19,387 nt of DNA. Origin: Chloroflexota bacterium (lineage in GTDB: Bacteria > Chloroflexota > Chloroflexia > QHBQ01 > JADMIH01). Under the pieces are notes generated by a model. It did not search any database and had not been told where the DNA came from. It was given only the letters and a program-made list of their open reading frames with translations. The translations under genes were made by a program, and so were the position numbers. Shown piece by piece: positions 1 to 7,830 of the stretch (its first letter is position 1; every line of letters starts with the position of its first letter). Location: contig JADMIH010000057.1 in assembly GCA_015478675.1 (NCBI GenBank), forward strand, positions 1 to 19,387, in the 5' to 3' direction.

Positions 1-50
1 CTCTGGTCCACTTTGATGGGGGAATCCCAACCGCAATGCGTGAGTTAACG

Positions 51-79
51 TTGACCCTTTCGGACTGCGCTGATATAGT
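51..79 (+). promoter_or_regulatory. Putative sigma70-type promoter of the LacI-family regulator
   Basis: A -35 box TTGACC (51-56) and a -10 box TATAGT (74-79) are separated by exactly 17 nt. A start site would fall near 86, leaving a leader of about 78 nt before the ATG at 164. I see no clear LacI-type palindrome overlapping this promoter, so autoregulation is not evident. The call rests on box match and spacing only. Confidence 0.55.
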
Positions 80-163
80 AGAGTGAAAGCTAGATCGTTG
101 CAGCATTATGCGAGGAGTGGCGTGGTCGTGAGGCATACGGCAGCCAGGAGGGACTAGGGGACT

Positions 164-1186
164 ATGGTACGTGGTCCAATCCGGATTGTAGATATAGCAG
201 AGCGAGTGGGTGTCTCGATTTCGGCGGTATCGGCGGTACTGAACAATAAGGCAGAGGAGGCGCGGATCTCACCGCAGGTGCAGCAGCGAGTGTGGGCTGC
301 CGCGCGTGAACTGGGCTACCAGCCGAATATCGCCGCTCGTCGACTGAGGGCCGGTGGACACGGTGACCAGAGCACCTACCTGGCGATCGCCACCTCCCTT
401 GAAACCTCCATGGAGCTCCTCGGTAAAGTGGTGCGCGGCGTGCAGCAGTTTGCGGCGGCTTCAGCCGACCCTATTCAGATCACGATCGAAACCTTCCGGC
501 GCGGGCACGTCGATAAACTTCCGGGACTACTCGACGGCACACGGTTCAACGGGGCAATCATTGCAAACACAGCCCCCGAGGACGACGAGTTCCTTGCCAC
601 AGCAGCCATCCCTGTCCCGCTCATCGTATTTTTGAGAGAGGTCAGTGGGCAGAACTGTGTTTCCAGCCGTGCGCGAGCCGCTGGCGCGCAAGCCGCTTCA
701 CTTTTTATGTCCGCAGGCCGACAACACCCGGCGGTGCTTGTGCCGGCCGATCAGACTCAGGTTCGCTTAGAGAGGCAGGAAGGCTATATCCAGGCATTCA
801 GAGATGCCGACTTTCCAACGGCACGGATCGCTGAGATAGTGAGCGACGCTTTCAGCGAGGAGATGGGCTATCGAGCGATGGAGCGATTTCTCGCAACTGG
901 TGGTCAGTGTGATGCGCTCTTTGCAGTGGGAGACATAATGGCCTTCGGGGCAGTCGCCGCCATCAAGGCAGCCGGCCTGCATATACCTGAAGATATCGCC
1001 GTGATCGGCCATGATGATCTGGAAATGGCCCGATTTATTGACCCTCCGCTGACTACCTTCCGCTTGCCGTTGATCGATATGGCGAGAGATGCAGCGGCTA
1101 TGGTGGTGGAAATGCTCCACCAACACCACCACGCTACCACCCACCGTGTCTACGACGCCGAACTCACAGTGCGTGCCTCTACGTAA
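164..1186 (+). CDS. LacI/GalR-family transcriptional regulator
   Basis: A 340-residue DNA-binding regulator of usual LacI-family length. The N-terminal helix-turn-helix (about residues 7-28, RIVDIAERVGVSISAVSAVL) is followed by the hinge-helix signature LGYQPNIAARRLR. The rest is a periplasmic-binding-protein-like effector domain ending in the typical VIGHDDLEMARFIDPPLTT segment, where such proteins contact the ligand and dimerise. The ATG at 164 follows purine-rich AGGAGGG and AGGGG stretches, and the HTH begins only seven residues in, so the start is sound. It precedes a kinase gene and a transporter/catabolic gene row. A LacI-type palindrome on the promoter at 2677-2705 is its most likely target. 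The effector is probably a sugar or sugar derivative made or imported by the locus (inference). Confidence 0.9.
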   Translation: MVRGPIRIVDIAERVGVSISAVSAVLNNKAEEARISPQVQQRVWAAARELGYQPNIAARRLRAGGHGDQSTYLAIATSLETSMELLGKVVRGVQQFAAASADPIQITIETFRRGHVDKLPGLLDGTRFNGAIIANTAPEDDEFLATAAIPVPLIVFLREVSGQNCVSSRARAAGAQAASLFMSAGRQHPAVLVPADQTQVRLERQEGYIQAFRDADFPTARIAEIVSDAFSEEMGYRAMERFLATGGQCDALFAVGDIMAFGAVAAIKAAGLHIPEDIAVIGHDDLEMARFIDPPLTTFRLPLIDMARDAAAMVVEMLHQHHHATTHRVYDAELTVRAST

Positions 1187-1378
1187 TGCGTAGTGCCGCA
1201 CCGTGCCGAACGCAGGGGCGCAGGGGCGCAAGAGCTGCCAGGGATGTGGCCCACGGTTACTCCTCGCGAGCATTACGCGCTCAGGCGCGACCCGGAAGGG
1301 CCGGTGCTTCAGTTCTTTGACAGCCCATGAAAATAGCCGCCAGCAGACAGGGCATCAGGCAGCGCAGGGGTTGCCATC

Positions 1379-1403
1379 GCGCCGTTACGCTTCATAACGG
1401 CGC
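1379..1403. promoter_or_regulatory. Perfect 9-bp inverted repeat upstream of the kinase (operator or RNA hairpin)
   Basis: Arms GCGCCGTTA (1379-1387) and TAACGGCGC (1395-1403) are perfectly complementary around a 7-nt spacer CGCTTCA. The repeat lies 42 bp before the preferred kinase start and 22 bp before the first possible ATG. There is no T-run after it, so it is not a canonical intrinsic terminator. It could be a dimeric repressor site or an mRNA hairpin. The rest of the 1187-1445 spacer shows no gene I can support. Confidence 0.5.
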
Positions 1404-1445
1404 AAAGGTAAAGTGTAAGAGGTAATGGGTATGCAGGAGCCACTA

Positions 1446-2393
1446 ATGGAACACCCGAAGGAACCGCTGATCTGTATTGTAGGTAGCATCAATATGGACC
1501 TCGTCGTGAGAACGCCAGCGCTGCCGGTACCGGGACAGACAGTCCTGGGTGGCCCCTTTGCCACCTTCCCCGGCGGCAAGGGAGCCAATCAAGCTGTGGC
1601 TGCCGTTCGAGCCGGGGGCCAGGTGGCGATGGTCGGCTGTATTGGAGAGGACGCCTACGGTCCTATGCTCCATGCCGGGCTGCTCGACGAGGGGATTGAC
1701 GTGTCACTCGTACGAACCCAGGCCGGCAGCGCCACGGGAGTGGCCCTGATTGCGGTGAACCCACGGGGGCAGAACACCATTATCGTGGCGCCCGGGGCAA
1801 ACGCTGCGCTCACACTCAAAGACTTAGAGAGGTCATCCGAGGTCATCCGGTCGGCTGCAGTATTGCTGTTGCAACTGGAGGTACCCCTGCCTGTAGTGGC
1901 AGCGGCGGCACAGATGGCCAGGCGGGCCGGCACGCCAGTCATATTAAACCCCGCCCCCGCCCCGCCCGTAAACGATTCTTTACTTGATCTTCTGGCCCTC
2001 GTAGATGTGCTCGTCCCGAACGAGACCGAAGCGGCGACCCTTACGGCTTACCAGAGAGGTGACAGCACGGACCCCGAACTGATGGCGCGCGCCCTGCACG
2101 AGCTTGGAGCCGGGGCTGTAGTTATTACCCTGGGTGAGGGTGGAGTGTTCGTACTGGATGGTGATCGTACTTACCGGCAGGCTCCCTTCTCGGTGCGGGC
2201 CGTTGATGCAACCGCCGCTGGGGACGCATTCACAGGTGCGCTAGCCCTGGCACTGGCCGAAAACCGCACTCTCCAGGAGGCAGTCCGTTGGGGAGCGGCG
2301 GCAGGCGCGCTCGCGGCGGCGACTGCCGGTGCACAACCGTCACTGCCATCACGTGCCAGTATCCAAAAGTTGCTCGTGCGCGCCGGAGCATAG
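1446..2393 (+). CDS. rbsK: PfkB-family sugar kinase, ribokinase type
   Basis: Transfers a phosphate from ATP to a sugar. The ribokinase pattern is complete: GSINMDLVV near the N-terminus (residues 13-21), the PfkB glycine signature GGKGANQAVAA (43-53), NTIIVAPGANAAL in the middle, and ATAAGDAF with the catalytic-base Asp at about residue 260. Three in-frame ATGs exist at 1425, 1431 and 1446. I prefer 1446 because AGGAG (1435-1439) lies 6 nt before it, giving 315 residues. AAGAGG 8 nt before 1431 is the main alternative, while the same box is too close to 1425. Family members also phosphorylate 2-keto-3-deoxy-sugar acids, which the nearby aldolase would suit. The motifs favour ribokinase, but the substrate is unproven. 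Confidence 0.88.
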   Translation: MEHPKEPLICIVGSINMDLVVRTPALPVPGQTVLGGPFATFPGGKGANQAVAAVRAGGQVAMVGCIGEDAYGPMLHAGLLDEGIDVSLVRTQAGSATGVALIAVNPRGQNTIIVAPGANAALTLKDLERSSEVIRSAAVLLLQLEVPLPVVAAAAQMARRAGTPVILNPAPAPPVNDSLLDLLALVDVLVPNETEAATLTAYQRGDSTDPELMARALHELGAGAVVITLGEGGVFVLDGDRTYRQAPFSVRAVDATAAGDAFTGALALALAENRTLQEAVRWGAAAGALAAATAGAQPSLPSRASIQKLLVRAGA

Positions 2394-2676
2394 CCCTCGG
2401 CTGGGTATGATGGCTTCTGAACGGTGGTATTCCCCGACCCTCCTACTCCTTCGTCCCTTTGTCCTTTTGTATTCTCTCGTATGCCATTATTATCCCAACT
2501 CAGCTACCAGGATATCGCAGTACAGGTGCCACAGAACCCTTCCTGCAGCTCCAGTCGGTGACAGCGAGCACTCAGGGCGATGGACGGCACGGTCTGGTAC
2601 AACACCTGGTCCCTCCCGTTATTACCATCCAAAGACCAGAGGTATTATCATATCTCAAGTAACCTGGGATCAGGGC
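2394..2676. other. Non-coding spacer upstream of the operon promoter
   Basis: This stretch has no plausible gene. It starts with a weak AGCC/GGCT hairpin just after the kinase stop, without a clear T-tail. A pyrimidine-rich run follows at about 2430-2480. A small AT-rich hairpin lies at 2639-2656 (GAGGTAT / ATATCTC, 4-nt loop, one G-U pair). Short reading frames here lack family resemblance and look spurious. The promoter and operator immediately downstream are listed separately. Confidence 0.5.
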
Positions 2677-2705
2677 TTGACAGCCTCTGTTTCTTTTGTT
2701 ATATT
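2677..2705 (+). promoter_or_regulatory. Near-consensus sigma70-type promoter of the catabolic/transport operon
   Basis: TTGACA (2677-2682) is a perfect -35 box. TATATT (2700-2705) is a one-mismatch -10 box, at the ideal 17-nt spacing. A start site would fall near 2712, about 60 nt before the ATG at 2771. It is the best promoter seen in the window and sits directly before the long same-strand gene row. Confidence 0.75.
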
Positions 2706-2708
2706 CTT

Positions 2709-2724
2709 GCTGAAACCTTTCAGC
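2709..2724. promoter_or_regulatory. LacI-family-type operator over the predicted start site
   Basis: A perfect palindrome, GCTGAAA-CC-TTTCAGC, with 7-bp arms and a 2-nt centre. The TGAAA...TTTCA core is the arrangement seen in many LacI/GalR/CcpA-family operators, although those usually have CG at the centre. It begins 3 nt after the -10 box and spans the predicted +1, a position suited to repression. The regulator at 164-1186 is the obvious candidate to bind it (inference). Confidence 0.65.
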
Positions 2725-2770
2725 AAAGCAGCATGGGGAGCTGTGCAACCGTCAGCAAAGGGGCTGGGTC

Positions 2771-3667
2771 ATGAAAATAGCGGGCCATACAATGGGCACT
2801 CCCGGGTTGTCGGCGGCTGAGGCGCTACGGCTTTTCGCGGCGATCGGCCTGGACGCTGCCGAAATAATCTGGCAGGATGACTATCTGTCGGGTCTTCCCG
2901 AGACTGCCGGAGACGAGCGCGTGGACGAGGTACGCAGCCTGGCCTCGGACCTTCGGTTGGATATTTCTTGCCTCACCCCCTACATGACCGGCATCAACAG
3001 CCTGGACCCCGACGAACGCGCCCGCGATATAGACCGCTTCGCCCGTTGCATCAGGGTAGCTGAGCGATTGGCGTGCCCATACATCCGAGTCTATGCTGGC
3101 CGGTACCTGCCCGGTGATCCCCATAGAGACGAACAGTGGCACCGGCTGGTAGAGTCACTGCAGACCCTCGATCTACTGGCCACCGAGAGCGGCGTCACCC
3201 TCTGCGTCGAGAATCACTTCAACACTATGACGGTCACGGCGGCAGAGACCGCGGCGCTTATGCAGGCGGTCGGCTCACCCGCCGTAGGTATCCTTTACGA
3301 CCAGGTGAACCTGGCATTCACCCATAGCGAAGCTTATCCGGAGGCGATTGCCAGGCAAAGGCCCTGGATCCGCTATGTCCATGTCAAGGATTTGGTCTTC
3401 ACCGATCCCGGTCGCGCGTTCAGCGCTTCTGCAGTTTCGTCAGTCGCCACTGAGGAGCGCACGGTGCGCTCTCGTGTAGTTGGGGAAGGAATCACAGACT
3501 GGCCTGCCATTCTGGGGGACCTGCGCGCCGGTGGCTATGACGGATATCTGAGCATGGAGTACGAGTATCGGTGGCACCCACAGGACCTACCTGAGCCCGA
3601 GGCAGGCTTTCGCCGGGGCGCAGCTTACCTGCGGCAGCTCCTCGGCACGCAAGTCTCTCGAAGATGA
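2771..3667 (+). CDS. Sugar phosphate isomerase/epimerase, xylose isomerase-like TIM barrel (first of two)
   Basis: A 298-residue AP-endonuclease-family-2 TIM-barrel protein, the fold of hydroxypyruvate isomerase, tagatose/allulose 3-epimerase and inosose enzymes. Probable divalent-metal ligands sit at the usual strand ends: E147 in CVENH, D177 in ILYDQVN, H204 in YVHVKD and E263 in SMEYEY. No signal peptide is visible, so it is cytosolic. AAAGGGG lies 8 nt or so before the ATG. It is the first gene after the promoter and operator at 2677-2724, and ends 8 nt before a second member of the same fold. The two share motifs but are clearly diverged. Exact reaction is unknown; ketose epimerisation or aldose-ketose isomerisation is typical. 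Confidence 0.85.
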   Translation: MKIAGHTMGTPGLSAAEALRLFAAIGLDAAEIIWQDDYLSGLPETAGDERVDEVRSLASDLRLDISCLTPYMTGINSLDPDERARDIDRFARCIRVAERLACPYIRVYAGRYLPGDPHRDEQWHRLVESLQTLDLLATESGVTLCVENHFNTMTVTAAETAALMQAVGSPAVGILYDQVNLAFTHSEAYPEAIARQRPWIRYVHVKDLVFTDPGRAFSASAVSSVATEERTVRSRVVGEGITDWPAILGDLRAGGYDGYLSMEYEYRWHPQDLPEPEAGFRRGAAYLRQLLGTQVSRR

Positions 3668-3675
3668 GGAGCTGA

Positions 3676-4563
3676 ATGGCAATGAAGCTTTCTGTTATCA
3701 CCGATGAGATTAGCGCCGATCCGGAGACTGCTATCGAGCTTGCTCGAGAGTGGGGCGTGCCTGCCATCGAGTTGCGCGGGATCGGCGAGCAGCGCTACCC
3801 GGACGTTTCTGATTTCTGGAAGGCGCGCGTCCCTGAGCTGGTCAGGGAGTCAGGGCTACAGGTGGCGGCACTATCACCCGGCTTATTCAAGATCCCACTC
3901 GCCATGCCCCCGGCCCCAGAGACTCGTATTTTGCGCTGGGAAGACGCCATGCTCTTCCGTCGCTATGAGAGTGCTGAGGGATTGGTACGATTCCACCTGG
4001 AGGAGTTGTTACCACAGACCATAGCGGCCGCCCAAGCGCTGGGGAGCGCGGTGATCGTCTGCTTCAGCTTTGACCGTGGTCCCGAGATCCCAACCGACGC
4101 TACGGTGCCGGAGGGCGTAGTAGACGTGCTGCGAGATGCCGCTCGACGGGTAGGCGATGCGGGCCTGACGCTCGCCGTGGAGGCCGAACACGTCTGCTGG
4201 GGGGATACCGGCGCCCGTACCGCAGCGCTGGTGCGCCGCGTTGGGCACCCGGCGCTCGGCATCAACTGGGACCCCGCTAACGCTTTCCGCGCGGGTGAGG
4301 ATGCTCCATTTCCCGATGGCTACGCCGCCTTGCGCGACCTGGTGCGCCATGTCCACTACAAAGACGCCGCCGTCAACCCCGAGACTGGTGCTCGCCACTT
4401 TGTCTTTGACGGCTCGGTCGACTGGGTAGGGCAGATCAGGGCGCTGGAGCAAGATGGCTACTCTGGTTATATCTCTGTTGAAACCCACGTCCGCCCCAAG
4501 GTCGCAACCGCTCGGCAGTCGATCGAGCGGTTGCGCCGGCTCATTGAAAGTGAGGCATCATGA
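3676..4563 (+). CDS. Sugar phosphate isomerase/epimerase, xylose isomerase-like TIM barrel (second of two)
   Basis: A 295-residue protein of the same superfamily as the preceding gene. Likely metal ligands are E169 in LAVEAEH, D199 in NWDPANAF, H227 in VHYKD and E269 in ISVETH. GAGGAG (3666-3671), overlapping the previous stop codon, is the Shine-Dalgarno sequence. It lies 4 nt before the ATG at 3676 and 10 nt before an in-frame ATG at 3682, so the true start may be two codons later. Its stop overlaps the next start in an ATGA arrangement, implying translational coupling. Two such paralogues in one operon suggest successive isomerisation or epimerisation steps. Substrate unknown. Confidence 0.85.
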   Translation: MAMKLSVITDEISADPETAIELAREWGVPAIELRGIGEQRYPDVSDFWKARVPELVRESGLQVAALSPGLFKIPLAMPPAPETRILRWEDAMLFRRYESAEGLVRFHLEELLPQTIAAAQALGSAVIVCFSFDRGPEIPTDATVPEGVVDVLRDAARRVGDAGLTLAVEAEHVCWGDTGARTAALVRRVGHPALGINWDPANAFRAGEDAPFPDGYAALRDLVRHVHYKDAAVNPETGARHFVFDGSVDWVGQIRALEQDGYSGYISVETHVRPKVATARQSIERLRRLIESEAS

Positions 4564-5513
4564 GAGCAGCTACATCCACAGCATCTACGGCATCTACAAT
4601 AGGTGGCATCATCTGCCCCCTGGCCACTCCCCTGGACGATGCAGAAGATCTCGACGTTCCTGCTCTGCATCTCTTGCTGGACCGTCTCCTGCCTGACCTG
4701 GACGGCGTCTTTGCCCTCGGCTCATCAGGTGAATTCGCACTCCTCAGGCCTTCAACGGCAGAACACCTCGTGGATGAGGTAATAGCCCACGTCGGAGGCC
4801 GTGTTCCGGTTTATGTAGGTGTTGGTGACACCGGTACCGCCCGGGCGCTGGCTAACCTCAAGCGTCTTACGCGCCCCGGTGTTGACTACATCGTTGCTTG
4901 TAGTTCGTTTTACTACCCGATCAGCGACCAGGACGCCCTGGCCGGCCACTTCCTGGCGATTGCAGAGGCATCTTCGCTGCCTGTCCTTCTTTACAACATC
5001 CCTCAAAACACAGCCACGCCTCTGGCTCCAGCCACTGCTGCCCGCCTGGCGGAGCACCCGAATATCGTTGGCATGAAAGACAGCTGGGGGGACATGATGC
5101 TCCACCAGGAGTTCCTGGCACTGCTTAGCAGCAAGTTCGCGGTCATCCAGGGGCGCGAGCAATTGGCGGCAGCCTCGTTGTGGCTGGGAGGGGACGGCAT
5201 CATCTCCGGCCTTTCAAATTTTGCGCCCGAACTCCTGCAGCAGATCGCAGTCGCAGTGCGCGAGGGTGACCGCGCAAAGGCCCTTGAAGTCCAGCGAGCT
5301 GCAACTACGCTCGCGCAAGTTTTCGATCAAGGCTACTGGCTGAGCGCTCTTAAAGCCACGCTCGCAGAACTCGGCATCGGAAACGGCCGGTCGGCAGCGC
5401 CCCTTCCCGCATGCACCGCGTCGCAGCGAGCAAACATCCGCCGTATCCTTCAGGTGGCCAATATAGCAGGCGTGCAGGGAGCAGAGATAGGGGCGGAAAG
5501 GGGAGCGCGTTGA
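4560..5513 (+). CDS. Dihydrodipicolinate synthase/N-acetylneuraminate lyase-family aldolase
   Basis: A class I, Schiff-base-forming aldolase or lyase of 317 residues, slightly longer than the family norm of about 300. Visible are the pyruvate-binding GSSGEF motif (54-59), the catalytic Tyr in LLYNIP (Y145) and the Schiff-base Lys in VGMKDS (K173). In this context it is more likely a 2-keto-3-deoxy-sugar-acid aldolase or dehydratase than the lysine-pathway enzyme, because the neighbours are sugar isomerases, a sugar kinase and a transporter. The start overlaps the previous stop by 4 nt, and GTGAGG sits 6 nt upstream. The first 14 residues (Thr/Ala/Ser-rich) precede the conserved fold. The C-terminal 20 or so residues also look non-conserved. 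Confidence 0.87.
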   Translation: MRAATSTASTASTIGGIICPLATPLDDAEDLDVPALHLLLDRLLPDLDGVFALGSSGEFALLRPSTAEHLVDEVIAHVGGRVPVYVGVGDTGTARALANLKRLTRPGVDYIVACSSFYYPISDQDALAGHFLAIAEASSLPVLLYNIPQNTATPLAPATAARLAEHPNIVGMKDSWGDMMLHQEFLALLSSKFAVIQGREQLAAASLWLGGDGIISGLSNFAPELLQQIAVAVREGDRAKALEVQRAATTLAQVFDQGYWLSALKATLAELGIGNGRSAAPLPACTASQRANIRRILQVANIAGVQGAEIGAERGAR

Positions 5514-6352
5514 TCAGGCAAGATAAAGTAGAGCAGGCGGACGTATCCGTCGCAGCCCCTCCGCGACCCAGGCGCACGCGGTCGGTAGCCCGTGACCGTT
5601 TCGTCTCCATAGGTCTACCCCTTTTCACCTTTGTTGGCTTGCTGGTCCTGTGGGAAGTACTGATCATACTTTTCAAAGTGCCTGAGTATATTGTGCCACG
5701 CCCCTCGGAGTTCCTGGTAAGGGTCTGGCAAGACCGTGCCCTCTTGTGGACCCATACGCTGGTAACGGGTGGCGAGGTGATTGTGGGCTTTCTCGCTGCC
5801 ACCGTAGTCAGCATTCCATTGGCGCTCTTGATCGTGTCTGTACCCTTGTTGGAGCGCGCCTTTTATCCTGTAATCGTTTTCTTCCAGATCATACCTAAGA
5901 TTGCAATCGCACCCTTGTTCATCGTGTGGTTCGGTTTCGGGGTCTTTCCGAAGGATTTGCTGACATTTCTGCTGTGCTTTTTCCCCATCCTGGTGGCAAG
6001 CATGAGCGGCTTTCGCGCCCTTGACCCGCGTGTCCTGTACCTGACACGCTCAATGGGTGCGAGTTGGTGGCAAACCTTCCGGTACGTGCGTATACCTGCC
6101 GCGTTGCCGTTTATATTCTCAGGACTCAAAGTGTCGGTGGTGCTGGCTGTCACAGCGGCTATTGTCGCCGAGTTTGTAGGCTCGAACTCGGGTCTTGGCT
6201 ATCTGCTCTTGCGAGGCTCAAGTTACTTCGACACACAGCTAATCTTTGCCACCCTGGTTGCCCTGAGTCTCCTGGGCCTGGTCTTCAACTATGCCGTGGA
6301 GATCCTCGAGCGGTTGATCATGCCGTGGCAACAGTTCCGCGAGGAGGACTAG
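5510..6352 (+). CDS. ABC transporter permease, SsuC/TauC (nitrate/sulfonate/taurine) type
   Basis: An integral-membrane permease of the BPD_transp_1 family. I choose TTG at 5510 as the start: it overlaps the aldolase stop (TTGA) and GGGGAG lies a few nt upstream, giving 280 residues. An ATG at 5411 is in the same frame but would add 33 residues lying wholly inside the aldolase gene. After a basic, Pro/Arg-rich N-terminus there are about six hydrophobic segments. The cytoplasmic EAA-loop region is LTRSMGASWWQTFRYVRIPAALPF, ending the typical way before the next membrane span, and EFVGSNSGLGYLLL follows. It pairs with the binding protein at 6447 and the ATPase at 7831. Substrates of this family include sulfonates, taurine, nitrate, bicarbonate and thiamine-precursor pyrimidines. 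Confidence 0.88.
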   Translation: MIRQDKVEQADVSVAAPPRPRRTRSVARDRFVSIGLPLFTFVGLLVLWEVLIILFKVPEYIVPRPSEFLVRVWQDRALLWTHTLVTGGEVIVGFLAATVVSIPLALLIVSVPLLERAFYPVIVFFQIIPKIAIAPLFIVWFGFGVFPKDLLTFLLCFFPILVASMSGFRALDPRVLYLTRSMGASWWQTFRYVRIPAALPFIFSGLKVSVVLAVTAAIVAEFVGSNSGLGYLLLRGSSYFDTQLIFATLVALSLLGLVFNYAVEILERLIMPWQQFREED

Positions 6353-6407
6353 ATGTAGCCATGTTTTGTAAGGGTCGGAAATCACAGGTCACACTCGTCA
6401 CGGGTAA

Positions 6408-6425
6408 GCAAGTTACGCAAGTTCA
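6408..6425. repeat. Tandem direct repeat before the binding-protein gene
   Basis: Two adjacent 9-nt copies, GCAAGTTAC (6408-6416) and GCAAGTTCA (6417-6425), share their first seven bases. They end 21 nt before the ATG at 6447, in a 94-nt gap of an otherwise tight operon. They could be a direct-repeat regulator site or chance. Confidence 0.3.
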
Positions 6426-6446
6426 TCTTACATAAGGAGACTGAAA

Positions 6447-7628
6447 ATGATATCCAGATCGAAAGCAAGGTCCAGATTACTCGGAGCGGTCACAATTGCC
6501 TTTCTGGTGCCACTGTTGGCTGCCTGCGGTGGAACCGCTGACACACCCACGGCCCAGCTGCAGCCCACAGCTACCCAGGGAGCGAGCCAGCCTACGGATA
6601 CGGACACAGGAGTAGCCACTCAGGCCCCAACCGCTGGAGGGGCCGGGCAACCAACAGATACAGCGCAGGCTGCCCAGGCTACACCCTCAGCCTCTACCGG
6701 GGCCGCCGGCACCCAGTCCGCAAAGCTTATCCTCAACTTCCTGGCCGGTGGGCCTCAGGCCGGCTTCATGTACGCCAAGAAGCTCGGCTACTACACTGAC
6801 GCGGGCATTGACCTGACGATTGAGGAAGGCAAAGGCTCCGCTACGACCGCCCAGCAAGTAGCAGCGGGCCAGGCCGAGTTCGGCTACTCCGATGCGCCTT
6901 CTGTTATGTCTGTGCGCGTCAAAGGCGGGCCGGTAACGGTGGTCGCACCGATACTTCAGACCAACGGCTTCGCTATAATCTCGCTCAAAGAGAAAAATAT
7001 TACTAAAGTCTCCGATCTGGTCGGCAAGACGCTGGCTGTGCAGCCCGGCACCGCGCAGACCGCCCTCCTCGACGCGGTCTTTCTCTCCAACAATGTTGAT
7101 AAGTCGAAGGTGACTATCGTGAACCTGGACCCCTCCGCGCTGAACAGTTCGCTGCTTCAGGGCAAGGTAGACGCAATCCTGGCGGGCGCGGACTTCCAGG
7201 GCGTGCAGATCACCGACCTCGGCAAAGAGATTAACCAGATCTTCTATAAAGACGCGGGTGTGCCGACAGTGGGGCTATCGATCATCACGCGCGATGAGAT
7301 TGTTCAGAACAACCCGGACCTGGTAGCCCGCTTTGTAGCGGCGTCCCTCAAGGGCTGGGATGCCGCCCGTAAGAACCCCGACGCTGCGGCCGCATCCGTA
7401 GTTGAGCAGTTTGTATCTGGCAACAAGGACGAAATACTGAAGCAGCTCAAGGTAGACCTGGGGCTGGTCTGTGCCGCGAACGCCAAAACTTTCGGAGCAG
7501 TGCCGGAAGCTAACTGGGCTGCGACTTACGACCTGCTGACCAAGTACCAGAGCCTTCCGACCACCAAGCCGGTGACCGACTACTATACAACCAAATTCAT
7601 CCCGGCGGACGCTCCAACCTGCCCCTAA
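6447..7628 (+). CDS. ABC transporter substrate-binding lipoprotein, NMT1/SsuA-like
   Basis: A 393-residue exported lipoprotein that captures the transported compound outside the membrane. The signal peptide has a basic start (MISRSKARSR), a hydrophobic core and a lipobox LAAC with the lipidated Cys at residue 27. A linker of about 65 residues rich in Thr, Pro, Ala, Gln and Gly follows, a style common in Chloroflexota lipoproteins. The folded domain begins near KLILNFLAGGPQAGFMYAKKLGYYTDAGID, the usual NMT1/SsuA opening. It includes GKGSATTAQQVAAGQAEFGYSDAPSV and GKTLAVQPGTAQTALLDAVF. AAGGAG lies 8 nt before the ATG. Ligand cannot be predicted from the motifs. Confidence 0.9.
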   Translation: MISRSKARSRLLGAVTIAFLVPLLAACGGTADTPTAQLQPTATQGASQPTDTDTGVATQAPTAGGAGQPTDTAQAAQATPSASTGAAGTQSAKLILNFLAGGPQAGFMYAKKLGYYTDAGIDLTIEEGKGSATTAQQVAAGQAEFGYSDAPSVMSVRVKGGPVTVVAPILQTNGFAIISLKEKNITKVSDLVGKTLAVQPGTAQTALLDAVFLSNNVDKSKVTIVNLDPSALNSSLLQGKVDAILAGADFQGVQITDLGKEINQIFYKDAGVPTVGLSIITRDEIVQNNPDLVARFVAASLKGWDAARKNPDAAAASVVEQFVSGNKDEILKQLKVDLGLVCAANAKTFGAVPEANWAATYDLLTKYQSLPTTKPVTDYYTTKFIPADAPTCP

Positions 7629-7721
7629 TGCATGTTCATAGAACAGGTTATGCAAAGAAGGGGTGCACTTGTATTCCGTGAGAGTGAACGTGGAGCGCGG
7701 TGATGCCTGTGAAGCATGGAA

Positions 7722-7772
7722 GGAACGGGGAGAAATGGGGCACAGCCAAAAAGACCCCCAGTGGCCGGTTCC
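7722..7772. repeat. Two-tier inverted repeat between binding-protein and ATPase genes
   Basis: The 202-nt gap 7629-7830 contains a possible folded element. Outer arms GGAAC (7722-7726) and GTTCC (7768-7772) are extended by GG/CC across a one-nt bulge. Inner arms TGGGG (7736-7740) and CCCCA (7756-7760) lie inside them. There is no T-run, so it is not a standard terminator. It may stabilise the upstream mRNA or lower downstream expression. No convincing gene is present in the gap. Confidence 0.35.
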
Positions 7773-7830
7773 CACCTCTCCCCCTTCCCTCATGCGCCGA
7801 CCGTTGCCGATACGAAAGTGAGATGCGACG

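Noticed and set aside
1317..1345. TTGACA as a promoter for the kinase gene
   Set aside because: The -35 match is perfect, but no -10-like hexamer occurs at 16-18 nt spacing.
2530..2640. T-box-like leader (GGTAC and GGTCCCT-type segments)
   Set aside because: The segments resemble T-box pieces only loosely. No antiterminator/terminator pair or specifier loop could be drawn, and the next gene is not an aminoacyl-tRNA synthetase or amino-acid gene.
5411..5509. ATG at 5411 as the permease start
   Set aside because: It would place 33 residues inside the aldolase gene with no transporter resemblance. TTG at 5510 has a Shine-Dalgarno sequence and a stop-start overlap.
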